A stretch of DNA of 43,890 nucleotides from Candidatus Omnitrophota bacterium (GCA_030697665.1 JAUYPJ010000143.1:1-43890); one strand, 5' to 3'; shown: positions 32,666-42,419, counted from the first letter of the stretch. Translations and numbers: made by a program. Notes: a model not told the origin generated them from the sequence alone.

Positions 32666-33817
32666 TCACGGATGGGCCTCGGCCATGAGCTTGACGAACC
32701 GCTGGAACGCCTTCCGGGCATCGTGGGGGCCTGGGGCGGCTTCAGGATGGTACTGGAGACTGCAAATCGGCAAATCCCGATGGCGCATGCCCTCCACGGT
32801 GCCGTCGTTGAGATTCTTGTGGGTGACGTCGACGGCGCGCCCAGCGATGGAGTCGATCCGGACGGCGAAGTTGTGATTCTGCGTCGTGATCTCCACCTTG
32901 CCCGTCGCGAGATCCTGCACCGGATGGTTGCCGCCATGATGGCCGAACTTCAGCTTGAACGTCTCGCCGCCATACGCCAACCCGAGGAGCTGGTGGCCCA
33001 AGCAGATGCCCAGCATCGGCGCGCGCCCCATCAAACCCTGGATCGTGTCGATCGCGTAGGGCACCGCTGCCGGATCGCCCGGGCCGTTCGACAGCACGAT
33101 CCCGTCGGGATCCCTCGCCAACACCTCCGCGGCGGTGGCGCCGGCCGGCATCACCGTCACGCGACAGCCGGCAGCGGCCAGTTGGCGCAGGATGTTGTAC
33201 TTCACCCCGTAGTCCATCACCACCACATTCCATTTTCGATTTTCGATTTTCGATTTTCGATTTGCCTGACTGCTGACGGCTGACGGCTGACGGCTGACGT
33301 CGAGGGACCAGTCGTACGGCGCCTCGCAGGTGACCTCTTTGACCAGATCTCGCCCGACGATCTCCGGCGAGGAACGCACGCGCTCCAGGAGCCGCGCCGG
33401 GTCCTGTTCCGTCGTCGAGAGGCCGCATCGCATCGAGCCCTGCCGGCGCAGCGTCAGCGTCACCGCCCTCGTATCAACGCCGTCAATCGCCACCACGCCG
33501 CAGCGCTTGAGGTAGGCCTCAAGCGGCTCCTGCGAGCGGTAGTTGCTCGCGATCGGGGAGAGCTCCCGGATGACGAACCCCTCCACCCACGGGCGACGCG
33601 ACTCGACGTCCTCTTCGTTGACGCCGTAGTTGCCGATGTGGGGCGTGGTCATGCACACGACCTGACCCTTGTACGACGGGTCGGTGAGCACCTCTTGGTA
33701 GCCGGTCATCGACGTGTTGAACACCGCCTCGCCGAACACCTCGCCCTCAGCGCCCACGGCGCGTCCCCGAAACGCCGTGCCGTCTTCGAGGGCGAACCAC
33801 GCTGGCCGAGGGATCAT
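32666..33817 (-). CDS. carA: Carbamoyl-phosphate synthase small subunit with repeat-derived insert
   Basis: 383 residues. It supplies ammonia from glutamine to CarB. The class I glutamine amidotransferase triad is visible: Cys272 in LGICLGHQLLGLA, and His and Glu in YHPEAAPGPHD near 355. The N-terminal domain (VFNTSMTGYQEVLTDPSY) is typical. Between the two domains, residues about 174-195 (SRQPSAVSSQANRKSKIENR) come from tandem arrays at 33233-33299. The ATG at 33817 overlaps the pyrC stop (ATGA), with GAGGTGGTGGG upstream. Confidence 0.96.
   Translation of the reverse strand: MIPRPAWFALEDGTAFRGRAVGAEGEVFGEAVFNTSMTGYQEVLTDPSYKGQVVCMTTPHIGNYGVNEEDVESRRPWVEGFVIRELSPIASNYRSQEPLEAYLKRCGVVAIDGVDTRAVTLTLRRQGSMRCGLSTTEQDPARLLERVRSSPEIVGRDLVKEVTCEAPYDWSLDVSRQPSAVSSQANRKSKIENRKWNVVVMDYGVKYNILRQLAAAGCRVTVMPAGATAAEVLARDPDGIVLSNGPGDPAAVPYAIDTIQGLMGRAPMLGICLGHQLLGLAYGGETFKLKFGHHGGNHPVQDLATGKVEITTQNHNFAVRIDSIAGRAVDVTHKNLNDGTVEGMRHRDLPICSLQYHPEAAPGPHDARKAFQRFVKLMAEAHP
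33233..33299. repeat. Two 7-bp arrays inside carA
   Basis: TTTTCGA repeated more than four times (33233-33263) and CTGACGG-type units repeated four times (33266-33299). Both are read in frame in the linker between CarA domains. Confidence 0.92.
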
Positions 33818-35088
33818 CCCACCACCTCGACGCCATGGCGCAGCACCCGCGTTACCACTCCTGGCAGGGTCCGTCCGGCAAACGGGGAGCAGCGGCCTTT
33901 TGACGCGAACCGCTGGGGATCCACCGTCCACCGCTGCTCCGGATCGATCAGCGCGATGTCCGCTTCCGCCCCGACGCGGAGGGTGCCCCCGCCGATCCCC
34001 GCGATCCTCGCTGGGTTCGTGGACAGCTTCTCAATCAGTCGGCTCCAGCTCAGATGTCCTGGGGCGACCAGGACGTCGACGCACACGCTCAGCGCCGTCT
34101 CCAGCCCGCTGATCCCGAACGGCGCTGAGTCAAAATCGACGTCCTTTTCCCACGTCGCATGGGGCGCATGATCGGTGGCAATGCAGTCGATGGTGCCGTC
34201 ACGCAGCCCCTCAAGGAGGGCCAGGCGATCTTCCTCGCTGCGCAGCGGAGGATTCACCTTGGCGCTGGTCTCGAACGTCCCCACCGCCTCGTGGGTCAGG
34301 GCCAGGTGGTGGGGCGTGACTTCACACGTGACGCGAACGCCGCGTTGCTTGGCCGCTCGGATGAGCGCGACCGAGGCGGCGCTCGACAGGTGCGCCACGT
34401 GCACCCAGCCCCCTGTCAGCTCGGCCAGGGCGAGATCGCGCGCCACGAGCACCGATTCCGCCTCGCCCGGGATCCCGCGCAGGCCCAGGGTGGTCGACAC
34501 CAGCCCCTCGTGCATGACCCCGCCGGCCGCCAGGGTCGGATCCTCCGCGTGCTGGATCAGCGGACGGTCGAACAGCTTGGCGTACTCCAAGGCCCGCCGC
34601 ATCAGCAAGCTGTCGGTGACCGGGCTGCCGTCATCCGAGAGGGCCACGCAGCCCGCGTCGAAGAGCTCGCCGAAATCGGTCAGCTCGCGGCCCTGGCGAG
34701 CCTTCGTCACGGCGCCGATCGGCCAGACCGTCGCCAGGCCGACCCGCGCCGCCTCTTGGCGCACGGAATCCACCACGCCGCGGTGGTCGACCGGCGGCTC
34801 GGTGTTGGGCATCGCGCACAGCGTCGTGAATCCTCCGCGCACGGCGGCGAGGCAGCCGGTGGCAATCGTCTCCTTCTCTTCCTGTCCAGGCTGACGCAGG
34901 TGGGTGTGGAGATCCACAAGGCCCGGCACCACCACCATCCCGCGGGCCTCGATGACCTTGGCGCCGTTGGCCGGAATCGACGGCTGGACGTCCGCAATCC
35001 TGCCGCGCTCGATCAGCACATCTAAGACGCCGTCTCGTCCGCTCGGCGGATCGATGACGCGACCGCCCTGCACCAGCACCTTCGCCAT
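33814..35088 (-). CDS. pyrC: Dihydroorotase
   Basis: 424 residues, type I dihydroorotase of the amidohydrolase superfamily; it closes carbamoyl aspartate to dihydroorotate. Metal ligands are in VDLHTHLRQPGQE, later His in LIQHAEDP and VAHLSSAAS, and the catalytic Asp in CIATDHAPH. Two adjacent ATGs (35091, 35088) follow AGGTGGTGGG. The frame continues into an inverted-repeat spacer that is not part of the protein. The stop overlaps carA. Confidence 0.96.
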   Translation of the reverse strand: MAKVLVQGGRVIDPPSGRDGVLDVLIERGRIADVQPSIPANGAKVIEARGMVVVPGLVDLHTHLRQPGQEEKETIATGCLAAVRGGFTTLCAMPNTEPPVDHRGVVDSVRQEAARVGLATVWPIGAVTKARQGRELTDFGELFDAGCVALSDDGSPVTDSLLMRRALEYAKLFDRPLIQHAEDPTLAAGGVMHEGLVSTTLGLRGIPGEAESVLVARDLALAELTGGWVHVAHLSSAASVALIRAAKQRGVRVTCEVTPHHLALTHEAVGTFETSAKVNPPLRSEEDRLALLEGLRDGTIDCIATDHAPHATWEKDVDFDSAPFGISGLETALSVCVDVLVAPGHLSWSRLIEKLSTNPARIAGIGGGTLRVGAEADIALIDPEQRWTVDPQRFASKGRCSPFAGRTLPGVVTRVLRHGVEVVG

Positions 35089-35090
35089 CA

Positions 35091-35230
35091 TCCCACCACC
35101 TGGCTGCCTGCGCCTTTGGCGCAGACGCGGCGGGTGCTTCCCTTGCCGGGACACGTCCCCCACTCGCCGCGATCGCGGCGCTCCTGTCGTCCAGTTCCGC
35201 GGCGTGCGCCGCGACAGCTAGGTGGTGGGA
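35091..35230. repeat. Intergenic element with terminal inverted repeats, pyrB-pyrC
   Basis: TCCCACCACCTGGCTG (35091-35106) and CAGCTAGGTGGTGGGA (35215-35230) are inverted arms with one mismatch. They lie over the pyrC ribosome site and immediately after the pyrB stop. Inside are TGCGCC-TTT-GGCGCA and GCCGCGATCGCGGC palindromes. Confidence 0.75.
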
Positions 35231-36207
35231 TCACGCCTCTTCCTCGCTCACCTTCGGGGCGCCGGAGACAAGGTACAGCGCCGCCATGCGGACGGCCAAC
35301 CCGTTGGTGACCTGATCCAGAATGACCGAGAACGGCCCGTCTGCGACGCTGGAGTCCAGCTCGACCCCCCGGTTCACCGGCCCCGGATGCATGATGAGCA
35401 GATCGGGCTTGGCCGCCGCGAGCCGTTCCGGCGTAATCCCGTAGCGCAACCGATACTCGCGCAGGCTGGGCACCAAGCGCGCCTCCTGGCGTTCATGCTG
35501 CACCCGCAAGAGCATGAGGACATCCGCCCCGCGGATGGCCTCCTCGAGCCGATACGTGACACGCACCCCGAGCTGGTCCATCTGCGGCGGGATGAGCGTC
35601 GGCGGGCCGCACACCGTCACCCGCGCCCCCAGCTTCGTCAGCCCCCAGAGATTCGACCGGGCCACGCGCGAGTGGGCGATGTCACCGATGATGGAGATCT
35701 CCAGCCCCTCCAGACGACCCTTCTTCTCCTGGATCGTGAAGAGGTCCAGCAAGGCTTGGGTCGGATGCTCGTGGGCCCCGTCGCCCGCGTTGATGACGGA
35801 GGCCTGCACGCGCGAGGCGATGAGATGCGGCACCCCGGCGGCGGCGTGGCGGATAACGAGGATATCCACCTTGAGCGCTTCCAGGTTCCGGACGGTATCG
35901 AGGAGCGTCTCGCCCTTGGAGAGGCTGGAATGTGAGGCGGCGATGTTCACGATGTCCGCCGACAGCCGCTTCGCCGCCAGCTCAAAGGAGATCCGCGTCC
36001 TGGTGCTGGGCTCGAAGAAGAGGTTGACGACCGTCTTGCCGCGCAACGCCGGCACCTTCTTGATCGGCCGCAGGGAGACCTCGCGGAACGATTGGGCGGT
36101 GTGCAGCATCGCACGGATCTCCTCCGCCGACAACCCCCGCAGCCCCAGGAGGTCCTTCCGGGTCCACTGAGCGGTCTGGGTGATGTCGTTGAGCATCGTC
36201 GCCGCCA

Positions 36208-36208
<1 letters not shown>
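35231..36208 (-). CDS. pyrB: Aspartate carbamoyltransferase catalytic subunit
   Basis: 325 residues. It joins carbamoyl phosphate and aspartate. The carbamoyl-phosphate loop is [40 protein letters not shown] and MHPGPVNRG are all present. No pyrI regulatory subunit gene is nearby. The ATG overlaps the pyrR stop as TGATG; MLNDI four codons later is a minor alternative start. Confidence 0.97.
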
Positions 36209-36843
<635 letters not shown>

Positions 36844-36861
36844 CTAGCTGCCATTCCCTTT

Positions 36862-36879
36862 CCCGCCTCTCTGGACGGG
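36862..36879 (-). promoter_or_regulatory. PyrR-binding RNA hairpin
   Basis: On the minus strand CCCG and CGGG form a stem enclosing TCCAGAGAGG. This matches the UCCNGNGAGG core recognised by PyrR in Bacillus-type leaders. It lies 40 bases upstream of the attenuator terminator. Confidence 0.8.
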
Positions 36880-36902
36880 TTTTAAAGGTGAGTACTAGAG
36901 CT

Positions 36903-36932
36903 AGTGTACTCCCTCAACGCCCTGGGCGTCAA
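36903..36932 (-). promoter_or_regulatory. Putative pyr operon promoter
   Basis: TTGACG (36932-36927), an 18-base spacer and TACACT (36908-36903) on the minus strand. The predicted start near 36896 gives a leader of about 110 bases that contains the PyrR hairpin and terminator. It lies just past the lpxA stop. Confidence 0.6.
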
Positions 36933-36953
36933 GGAGATTCTCTCCCTCACCCA

Positions 36954-37814
36954 CTATCTCACCTCCGTGGTGATCGGCTGAGGCCTCAGCGCCCGTTTGC
37001 GCGGCAGCAGCGACTCCTCCTCGCCACCCTCCCGCGTGGACGCCCCCGCGCAGATGCCCCGCTGGGATGCCCTGACGAACTCCACCAAGCCCCGGACCTC
37101 CGGCGACGCGCACTCCCGCGCAATGGCCTCCAGCGCATGAGGGACATTGCGCCCCGCTCGGTAGAGGAGCTGGTACGCCTGCTTGATCTCGGCACGCGCC
37201 GGCGCGGAAATCCCCGCCCGCCGCATCCCCACGACGTTCAGCCCCTGGATGACGGCGGGCCGCCCCCCGCACAGCATGAAGGGGGGCACGTCTTTGTTGA
37301 CCGCCGACAGGCCGCTGACCATCGCCAGCCGCCCGATGCGAGTCAACTGGTGGATGACCACCATCCCGGAGAGGAGCGCCTCGTCCTCCACCACGCAGTA
37401 GCCGGCCAGGGTGGCGAGGTTCGCGAAGGTCGTGCGGCTGCCGACGCGGCAGTTGTGCGCGACGTGCGCATTGGCCATCAGGAAGTTGTCATCCCCGATG
37501 ACCGTCGCCGAATCTGCCTTCGTCCCCCGGTGGATGGTGACGTATTCGCGGATGACGTTGCGGTGGCCGATCGTAGTGGCCGAGGGCGCGCCGCTGAACG
37601 CGACATCCTGCGGCAGATGGCCAATCACCGCGCCCATGTGGATCTGGTTGTGATCCCCAATGGTCGTGCCAGGGCCAACGTACACGTGCATCCACAGCCT
37701 GTTGTGGGAGCCGATGACAGCCGGGCCTTCGATCACACAGCCCGGCCCGATCTCGTTCCCCTCGCCCATCTGCACGTTCTTCGCAATGATCGCACTTGGG
37801 TGAATCGTATTCAT
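36954..37814 (-). CDS. lpxA: UDP-N-acetylglucosamine acyltransferase
   Basis: 286 residues. It transfers the first acyl chain in lipid A synthesis. A left-handed helix of hexapeptide repeats covers about residues 1-190 (IGPGCVIEGPAVIG and so on). The catalytic His is H120 in ANAHVAHNC, and the substrate motif IREYVTIHRGT is present. A helical C-terminal domain follows, with a basic, disordered-looking tail from about 255. No lpxC, lpxD or fabZ is next to it. The gene shows the cell is Gram-negative. Confidence 0.95.
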   Translation of the reverse strand: MNTIHPSAIIAKNVQMGEGNEIGPGCVIEGPAVIGSHNRLWMHVYVGPGTTIGDHNQIHMGAVIGHLPQDVAFSGAPSATTIGHRNVIREYVTIHRGTKADSATVIGDDNFLMANAHVAHNCRVGSRTTFANLATLAGYCVVEDEALLSGMVVIHQLTRIGRLAMVSGLSAVNKDVPPFMLCGGRPAVIQGLNVVGMRRAGISAPARAEIKQAYQLLYRAGRNVPHALEAIARECASPEVRGLVEFVRASQRGICAGASTREGGEEESLLPRKRALRPQPITTEVR

Positions 37815-37816
37815 CG

Positions 37817-37847
37817 CTATGGACTATGGACTATGGACTGCGGACTC
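37817..37847. repeat. 7-bp array at the rsmI 3' end
   Basis: CTATGGA repeated three times followed by a degenerate unit. It encodes the end of RsmI including its stop and abuts the lpxA start. Confidence 0.85.
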
Positions 37848-38506
37848 AACACGATGACAAACTCGCCGCGAGGCGGATGTCGTTCAAAGTGCGCGATGAG
37901 CTCGCTCACGCAACCCCGGCACACCTCCTCGAACATCTTGGTCAGCTCCCGCGCGCAGGCCATTGAAAGATCGCCGAGCGTATTTCGTATCTCGTGAAGC
38001 GTGCGAAGAAGGCGGTGTGGGGACTCGTACAGGACGATGGTCCGCCCCTCGTTTTTCAACGTTTCCAGCCGCCTGCGCCGCTGGCCGCTTTTTGTCGGAA
38101 GAAATCCCTCGAACACGAACCGTTCCATCGGTAAGCCCGAAAGGACGAGGCCGCCGATCAGCGCAGTCGGACCGGGAATCCACCTGACAGGGATTTGCTC
38201 CTCAATCGCCCGATGGATGAGCCACCATCCCGGATCGGAGATGAGCGGTGTCCCACCGTCACTGACGAGCGCGATGGACTGGCCGGCTCTCAGTTGCTCG
38301 ATGAGCCCTGGCGTACGGGTTCGCTCGTTGTGCTCATGCAGGCTGACCATCGGCGTGCCGATCTGATAGTGATGGAGCAGCTTCGCAGTCTGGCGCGTGT
38401 CCTCGCAGGCGATGACGTCCACGGCCTTGAGCGTCTCCAGCGCCCGCAGCGTGATGTCGCCCAGATTCCCGATCGGCGTTGCCACTAGATGAAGCACTCC
38501 GCTCAT
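37817..38506 (-). CDS. rsmI: 16S rRNA 2'-O-methyltransferase RsmI
   Basis: 229 residues. A tetrapyrrole-methylase fold; the family methylates the ribose of C1402 in 16S rRNA. Landmarks: LHLVATPIGNLGDITLRALE, ACEDTRQTAKLL, ALVSDGGTPLISDPG, and YESPHRLLRTL. The last residues, SPQSIVHSP, are coded by a small 7-base repeat (37817-37847), so the native C-terminus seems to have been replaced or extended. It lies two bases before lpxA. Confidence 0.95.
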   Translation of the reverse strand: MSGVLHLVATPIGNLGDITLRALETLKAVDVIACEDTRQTAKLLHHYQIGTPMVSLHEHNERTRTPGLIEQLRAGQSIALVSDGGTPLISDPGWWLIHRAIEEQIPVRWIPGPTALIGGLVLSGLPMERFVFEGFLPTKSGQRRRRLETLKNEGRTIVLYESPHRLLRTLHEIRNTLGDLSMACARELTKMFEEVCRGCVSELIAHFERHPPRGEFVIVLSPQSIVHSP

Positions 38507-38585
38507 CAGAAGCTGGCCGTACGTCGCCTAGCCGTGTGCCAGCCGCTATCCATGAGCCGACCTGCCGCACCCTGCTCTTCGGGTC

Positions 38586-38993
38586 TTAACGCCGTCTCGG
38601 GTTGACCCACGAAAAGTGACACCCCATCATCCACTGCCGCATGTACCTGCGCTTGTCGCCTTGCCTGGCTCTTCTAAACCGAGGAGCTGGATTCAGCCCT
38701 TTTTCCTCCAACTGCTGATCGCAGTGCTTCAAAGCTTCCAAGGTTTTCTCCGGGCTCCACAACGGCCCTGCGGCTTTTTCCCGTGCCTCAATGACAGAGC
38801 CCCTCAATGAGTGCCGGTGTCCTCGAGCCATTTCGCGCTCTTCACGAGCTCGTTCCTCTCGCCTCCACTTCAGCAGATCCTTCGTTGATGGACCACCCCG
38901 CTTCAAGATTCCATGCAGCGATTCAATGGGGTCCGCTGGAATTGGCTTGGGGATCACCACTTGCCCCTTCGCGAGCGCTTTCACTACAGTCAT
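38586..38993 (-). pseudogene. Rearranged AbrB-like antitoxin remnant
   Basis: The frame starts MTVVKALAKGQVVIPK, the typical beginning of an AbrB/SpoVT-type antitoxin, then jumps to PIPADPIESLHGILKRGG and a charged helix that normally lie about 30 residues further on. The DNA-binding swap hairpin is thus missing. After the helix an unfamiliar segment continues (SPEKTLEALKHCDQQLEEKG and a basic tail). No toxin gene is adjacent. It may be a decayed antitoxin or a chimeric gene; I favour decay. Its upstream part meets the glmS end. Confidence 0.5.
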
Positions 38994-39006
38994 TCGGAAG
39001 AACTTG

Positions 39007-40848
39007 CTATTCGACCGTGACACTTTTCGCCAGGTTCGGCGGCTGGTCGATGTCGCAGCCGTTGAGCCTGGCGATATGATACGCCAGCAACTGCAAGGGG
39101 ATCGCCGCCAGGATGGGCGAAAACAGCTCCTCGGTCTTGGGTACCGTGATCAGCGCGTCGGCATGGCGCCGGATGGCGCGGTCGCCTTCCGAGGCGATGA
39201 TGAGGCACTCGCCCTTGCGCGCCCGCACCTCCTCGATGTTGGAGACGACCTTCTCGTAGACGGCTGAGTCGGTCGCCAGGAACACGACGGGCCAGCCCTT
39301 GCGGATCAGCGAGATGGGTCCGTGCTTCATCTCCCCCGCCGCGTAGCCCTCGGCGTGGATGCGCGGGCAGATCTCCTTGAGCTTCAGCGCGCCTTCCAGG
39401 GCGCTGGGGAAGTTATAGCGGCGCCCCAGATAGTAGAAGTCGCGCGCCCGGGCGTAGCGCCTAGCGATCCGCTTGATGGCGGGCTCGACCTCCAGCGCCC
39501 GCTCGATGAGCTTCGGGAGGCGCCCCAGCGTCGTGAGCAGCTCGCGCAGCCGCGCGGACGTCACGAGTCCCCGGCGCTTGGCCAGAGACAGGGTCAACAG
39601 GTACAGCACGGTCAACTGGGAGGTGTAGGCTTTCGTGGACGCCACAGCAATCTCCGGCCCGGCGTGCGTGTAGATGACGGCGTCGGCCTCGCGCGGGATG
39701 GACGAGCCCATCACATTGCAGATGGCCAGGACCTTCGCGCCCTGCTCTTTCGCCAGTCGCACCCCGGCGAGGGTGTCGGCCGTCTCGCCGGACTGCGTGA
39801 TCGCGATGACGGTGGTGTCGCGATCCAGCATCGGCGCGCGGTAGCGGAACTCGCTGGCCAGGTCCACGTCGACGGGGACATGCGCCAATTCCTCCAGCAT
39901 GTACTCACCCACCAAGCCCGCGTGATAGGCGGTGCCGCAGGCGATGATGACGAATTTCTCCTGGGAGGTGAGGCGCGAGAGGAACGTCCTGGTGCGGCGA
40001 TCGAATGCGATCTGCCCCTTGGCGGCATCCAAGCGAGTGCAGAGCGTCTGCTCGACGGCGGATGGCTGCTCAACGATCTCTTTGAGCATGAAATGGTCAT
40101 AGCCTTCCTTCTGCGCGGCGGACAGATCCCAGGAGACCGTCGAGGGTTTGCGAGTGATCGGGGCCCCGTTGAGCGTGGTGAGCTTCACCCCCGACGTGGA
40201 CAGCTCCACCACCTCCTGCTCGTTCAGATAAATCACCCGGCGGGTGCGAGCCAACACGGCCGGCACGTCGCTGGCCAAAAACGCCTCCCCCTTGCCCAAG
40301 CCGACGATGAGCGGGCTCCCCGCACGGGCGCCGTACAGGTGCGTCGGATCGCGCTTGGCGATGAGGCAGAGCGCGTATGAGCCGCGCAGTTCCTTCAGGG
40401 CGCTGCGGAACGCCTCGGCAAGCGGCAGGCGCTTGGCGTGCTCTTCAACCAGATGCGCGATGACCTCGGTGTCGGTCTGCGAGCGAAACCGGTGGCCCTG
40501 CCCCAGGAGGCGGGCTTTCAACTCGGCGTAGTTTTCGACGATGCCGTTATGGACGAGCGCCAGCTCCCCGCGGCAGTCCAGGTGCGGATGCGCGTTGACC
40601 TCCGTGGGCTCTCCATGAGTCGCCCATCTCGAGTGCGAAATGCCCAGCCGCTCCCCATCGAGGGGCTTCTGCTTGATCGAGGCCACGAGCTCCTTGATCT
40701 TCCCAACGCGTTTACGGATTTCGATCCCCTTGTCGTTGACGACGGCGATCCCCGCAGAGTCATACCCGCGGTACTCAAGCCGGCCGAGACAGTCGAGCAG
40801 TGTCTGGACGACGGGGGGTTTTCCGACGTAGCCGACGATGCCGCACAT
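39007..40848 (-). CDS. glmS: Glutamine-fructose-6-phosphate aminotransferase (isomerising)
   Basis: 613 residues, normal length. It makes glucosamine-6-phosphate, the entry to cell-wall and lipid A sugars. The N-terminal amidohydrolase starts with the catalytic Cys in MCGIVGYVG and has RWATHGEPT and HNGIVENY. Two SIS domains follow (ACGTAYHAG, ITQSGETADT, then GALKLKEI) and the C-terminus DQPPNLAKSVTVE is the family signature end. No glmS ribozyme was recognised upstream; the 57-base gap to nagA holds a short repeat. Confidence 0.97.
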   Translation of the reverse strand: MCGIVGYVGKPPVVQTLLDCLGRLEYRGYDSAGIAVVNDKGIEIRKRVGKIKELVASIKQKPLDGERLGISHSRWATHGEPTEVNAHPHLDCRGELALVHNGIVENYAELKARLLGQGHRFRSQTDTEVIAHLVEEHAKRLPLAEAFRSALKELRGSYALCLIAKRDPTHLYGARAGSPLIVGLGKGEAFLASDVPAVLARTRRVIYLNEQEVVELSTSGVKLTTLNGAPITRKPSTVSWDLSAAQKEGYDHFMLKEIVEQPSAVEQTLCTRLDAAKGQIAFDRRTRTFLSRLTSQEKFVIIACGTAYHAGLVGEYMLEELAHVPVDVDLASEFRYRAPMLDRDTTVIAITQSGETADTLAGVRLAKEQGAKVLAICNVMGSSIPREADAVIYTHAGPEIAVASTKAYTSQLTVLYLLTLSLAKRRGLVTSARLRELLTTLGRLPKLIERALEVEPAIKRIARRYARARDFYYLGRRYNFPSALEGALKLKEICPRIHAEGYAAGEMKHGPISLIRKGWPVVFLATDSAVYEKVVSNIEEVRARKGECLIIASEGDRAIRRHADALITVPKTEELFSPILAAIPLQLLAYHIARLNGCDIDQPPNLAKSVTVE

Positions 40849-40859
40849 TACCGCAGTGA

Positions 40860-40897
40860 CCAGTCGTCAGTGACCAGCAACCAGAACAGATCAACAG
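40860..40897. repeat. Short repeat between nagA and glmS
   Basis: CAGTGACCAG occurs twice, followed by CAACCAGAACAGATCAACAG units, filling most of the gap. Confidence 0.65.
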
Positions 40898-40905
40898 ACA
40901 TGAGA

Positions 40906-41991
40906 CTAGCGCCTTCGCTGATAGACGATCTCCCCGCCGACAATCGTCATCGAGGTGTGAAACTGGCTGTCGAAGACCACTAGATCGGCGCGCTTGCCGA
41001 CCTCCAGGCTCCCCCGCTCGTGCCAAAGTCCCAACACGTGGGCGGGCACCTCGGTGGCCATCCGCACCGCCTCCCACAGGCTGAGACCGGCAAATGCCAT
41101 CGCATTATGGAGGGCCCGCATCATCGTCAAGTCGCTTCCGGCCAATACGCCAGCCCGCGTAAAGAACGCGCCGCCCCTCGCCACAGCCCCTCCGCGCTGC
41201 CACCGAATCGAATCGGTCACCAGCGCGATGCGCTCCTGGCCTTTGGCCCGCACGAGCAGGCGAAACGCCAGGGGGCTGAGGTGGATGCCGTCGGCGATCG
41301 CCATAGTGATCAACCGAGGATCCGTCAGCGCCACGTCCAGCACCGAGGGCCTGCGATGGTGCAGCGGCGGCATGCCGTTAAACACGTGCGTCACCGCGCG
41401 CGCCCCGGCCTCCACCGCCCGCAACGCGCCGGGGGCCTCCGCCTGGCTGTGGCCCAGCGAGACGACGATCCGACGCCGCCGACACCACCGGATCACCGCA
41501 AGCGCCCCGGGCAGCTCCGGCGCGATCGTCATGAGTCGCGCCCGCCCGGCACGCACGATCTGCCGCAGCTCCATCACCGACGGACGACGCATCCACCGCG
41601 CGGGAAGCGCGCCGGCCCGCCGAGGATTGAGGAACGGCCCTTCCAGGTGCGCCCCGAGACATCGCGCCCCGGCGTCGCTTCGCTGACGCCGCAACGCGGC
41701 GAGCCGTTCCCGCATCTCACGCGGCGCGGCAGGGCCGACGGCGACCAGGAACGCGGTCGTCCCGTGCGTCACCAGCTCCCGTGACAGCGCCTCCGGCTCG
41801 CCCCACACGTGCAGGTCAATGAAGCCCGGGGCTACGTAGTAGCCGCGCGCGTCGATCCGCTCATCGCCATGGGAGGGCGCGGCGCCGACGTGGGCGAGGC
41901 GCCCGCCGCGAATCCCGACGGCGCCGCGGGCGATGCCGCGCGGCGTGATGAGCTTCCCGTTCGTCAGCCACCACGTCTGCGCAGTGCTCAC
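40906..41991 (-). CDS. nagA: N-acetylglucosamine-6-phosphate deacetylase
   Basis: About 361 residues of an amidohydrolase-type NagA. It removes acetate from GlcNAc-6-P. Landmarks: GAHLEGPFLNP with the metal Glu, SLGHSQAEA, THVFNGMPPLHHR, DGIHLSP and the catalytic Asp in ALVTDSIR. The early metal motif reads IDLHVWG, so the second His of HxH is replaced, as in some NagA types. Start uncertain: GTG at 41991 (just before WWLTNGKLITP) or GTG at 42033, overlapping the toxin gene. It lies next to glmS, fitting amino-sugar recycling. Confidence 0.9.
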   Translation of the reverse strand: MSTAQTWWLTNGKLITPRGIARGAVGIRGGRLAHVGAAPSHGDERIDARGYYVAPGFIDLHVWGEPEALSRELVTHGTTAFLVAVGPAAPREMRERLAALRRQRSDAGARCLGAHLEGPFLNPRRAGALPARWMRRPSVMELRQIVRAGRARLMTIAPELPGALAVIRWCRRRRIVVSLGHSQAEAPGALRAVEAGARAVTHVFNGMPPLHHRRPSVLDVALTDPRLITMAIADGIHLSPLAFRLLVRAKGQERIALVTDSIRWQRGGAVARGGAFFTRAGVLAGSDLTMMRALHNAMAFAGLSLWEAVRMATEVPAHVLGLWHERGSLEVGKRADLVVFDSQFHTSMTIVGGEIVYQRRR

Positions 41992-42020
41992 GAGGCCTGC
42001 GGGGCGGAACGCAACGTTAC

Positions 42021-42419
42021 CTACGGTACGCACGTCAGCCCGGCCCGACGAAAATCCGCGTCAAAGCAGAAGGCATGGGTGACGCGCTGCTCCCGCATGA
42101 GCGCAATGCTGCTGCAGTCGGTAAAGCTCAGCCCGGCCGCAGCGTATTGGGCAAAGAGCGTCACGCTGCGCTCGTGCTGCTGCGGCGTCACCACCACCAA
42201 CTCCACCAATGTCGTTTGGCGCAGGATCTCCAAAAACTCCAGCGCGGGGGCGGCGCCGAGCCGATACAGCGTGAGGTTGGCGGTTTCGGCCACGACATAG
42301 TTGCTGGTGATGAGCATTCCGGCGTGCTCATCGAGAAACCGCTTGGCGTTTCGGTGATGGGTGTCTTGAGGGTTGATGAGGGCATACCAGGCGCTCGTGT
42401 CGGCAAAGACGGCGTTCAT
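42021..42419 (-). CDS. vapC: PIN-domain toxin, VapC type
   Basis: 132 residues. PIN acidic residues lie in VFADTSAWYAL, VVAETANL, FTDCSSIALM and CFDADF; the family cuts RNA. ATG at 42419 overlaps the antitoxin stop (ATGA). It is clearly distinct from the vapC at 30198 but of the same general design. Its 3' end reaches the nagA start region. Confidence 0.88.
   Translation of the reverse strand: MNAVFADTSAWYALINPQDTHHRNAKRFLDEHAGMLITSNYVVAETANLTLYRLGAAPALEFLEILRQTTLVELVVVTPQQHERSVTLFAQYAAAGLSFTDCSSIALMREQRVTHAFCFDADFRRAGLTCVP

Noticed and set aside
30968..33283. 771-residue plus-strand frame opposite endoQ and carA
   Set aside because: Antisense shadow of three well-supported minus-strand genes with typical wobble-driven composition; no domains.
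40849..40905. glmS ribozyme between nagA and glmS
   Set aside because: The gap is only 57 bases, filled by a short repeat, and lacks space for the ribozyme core.
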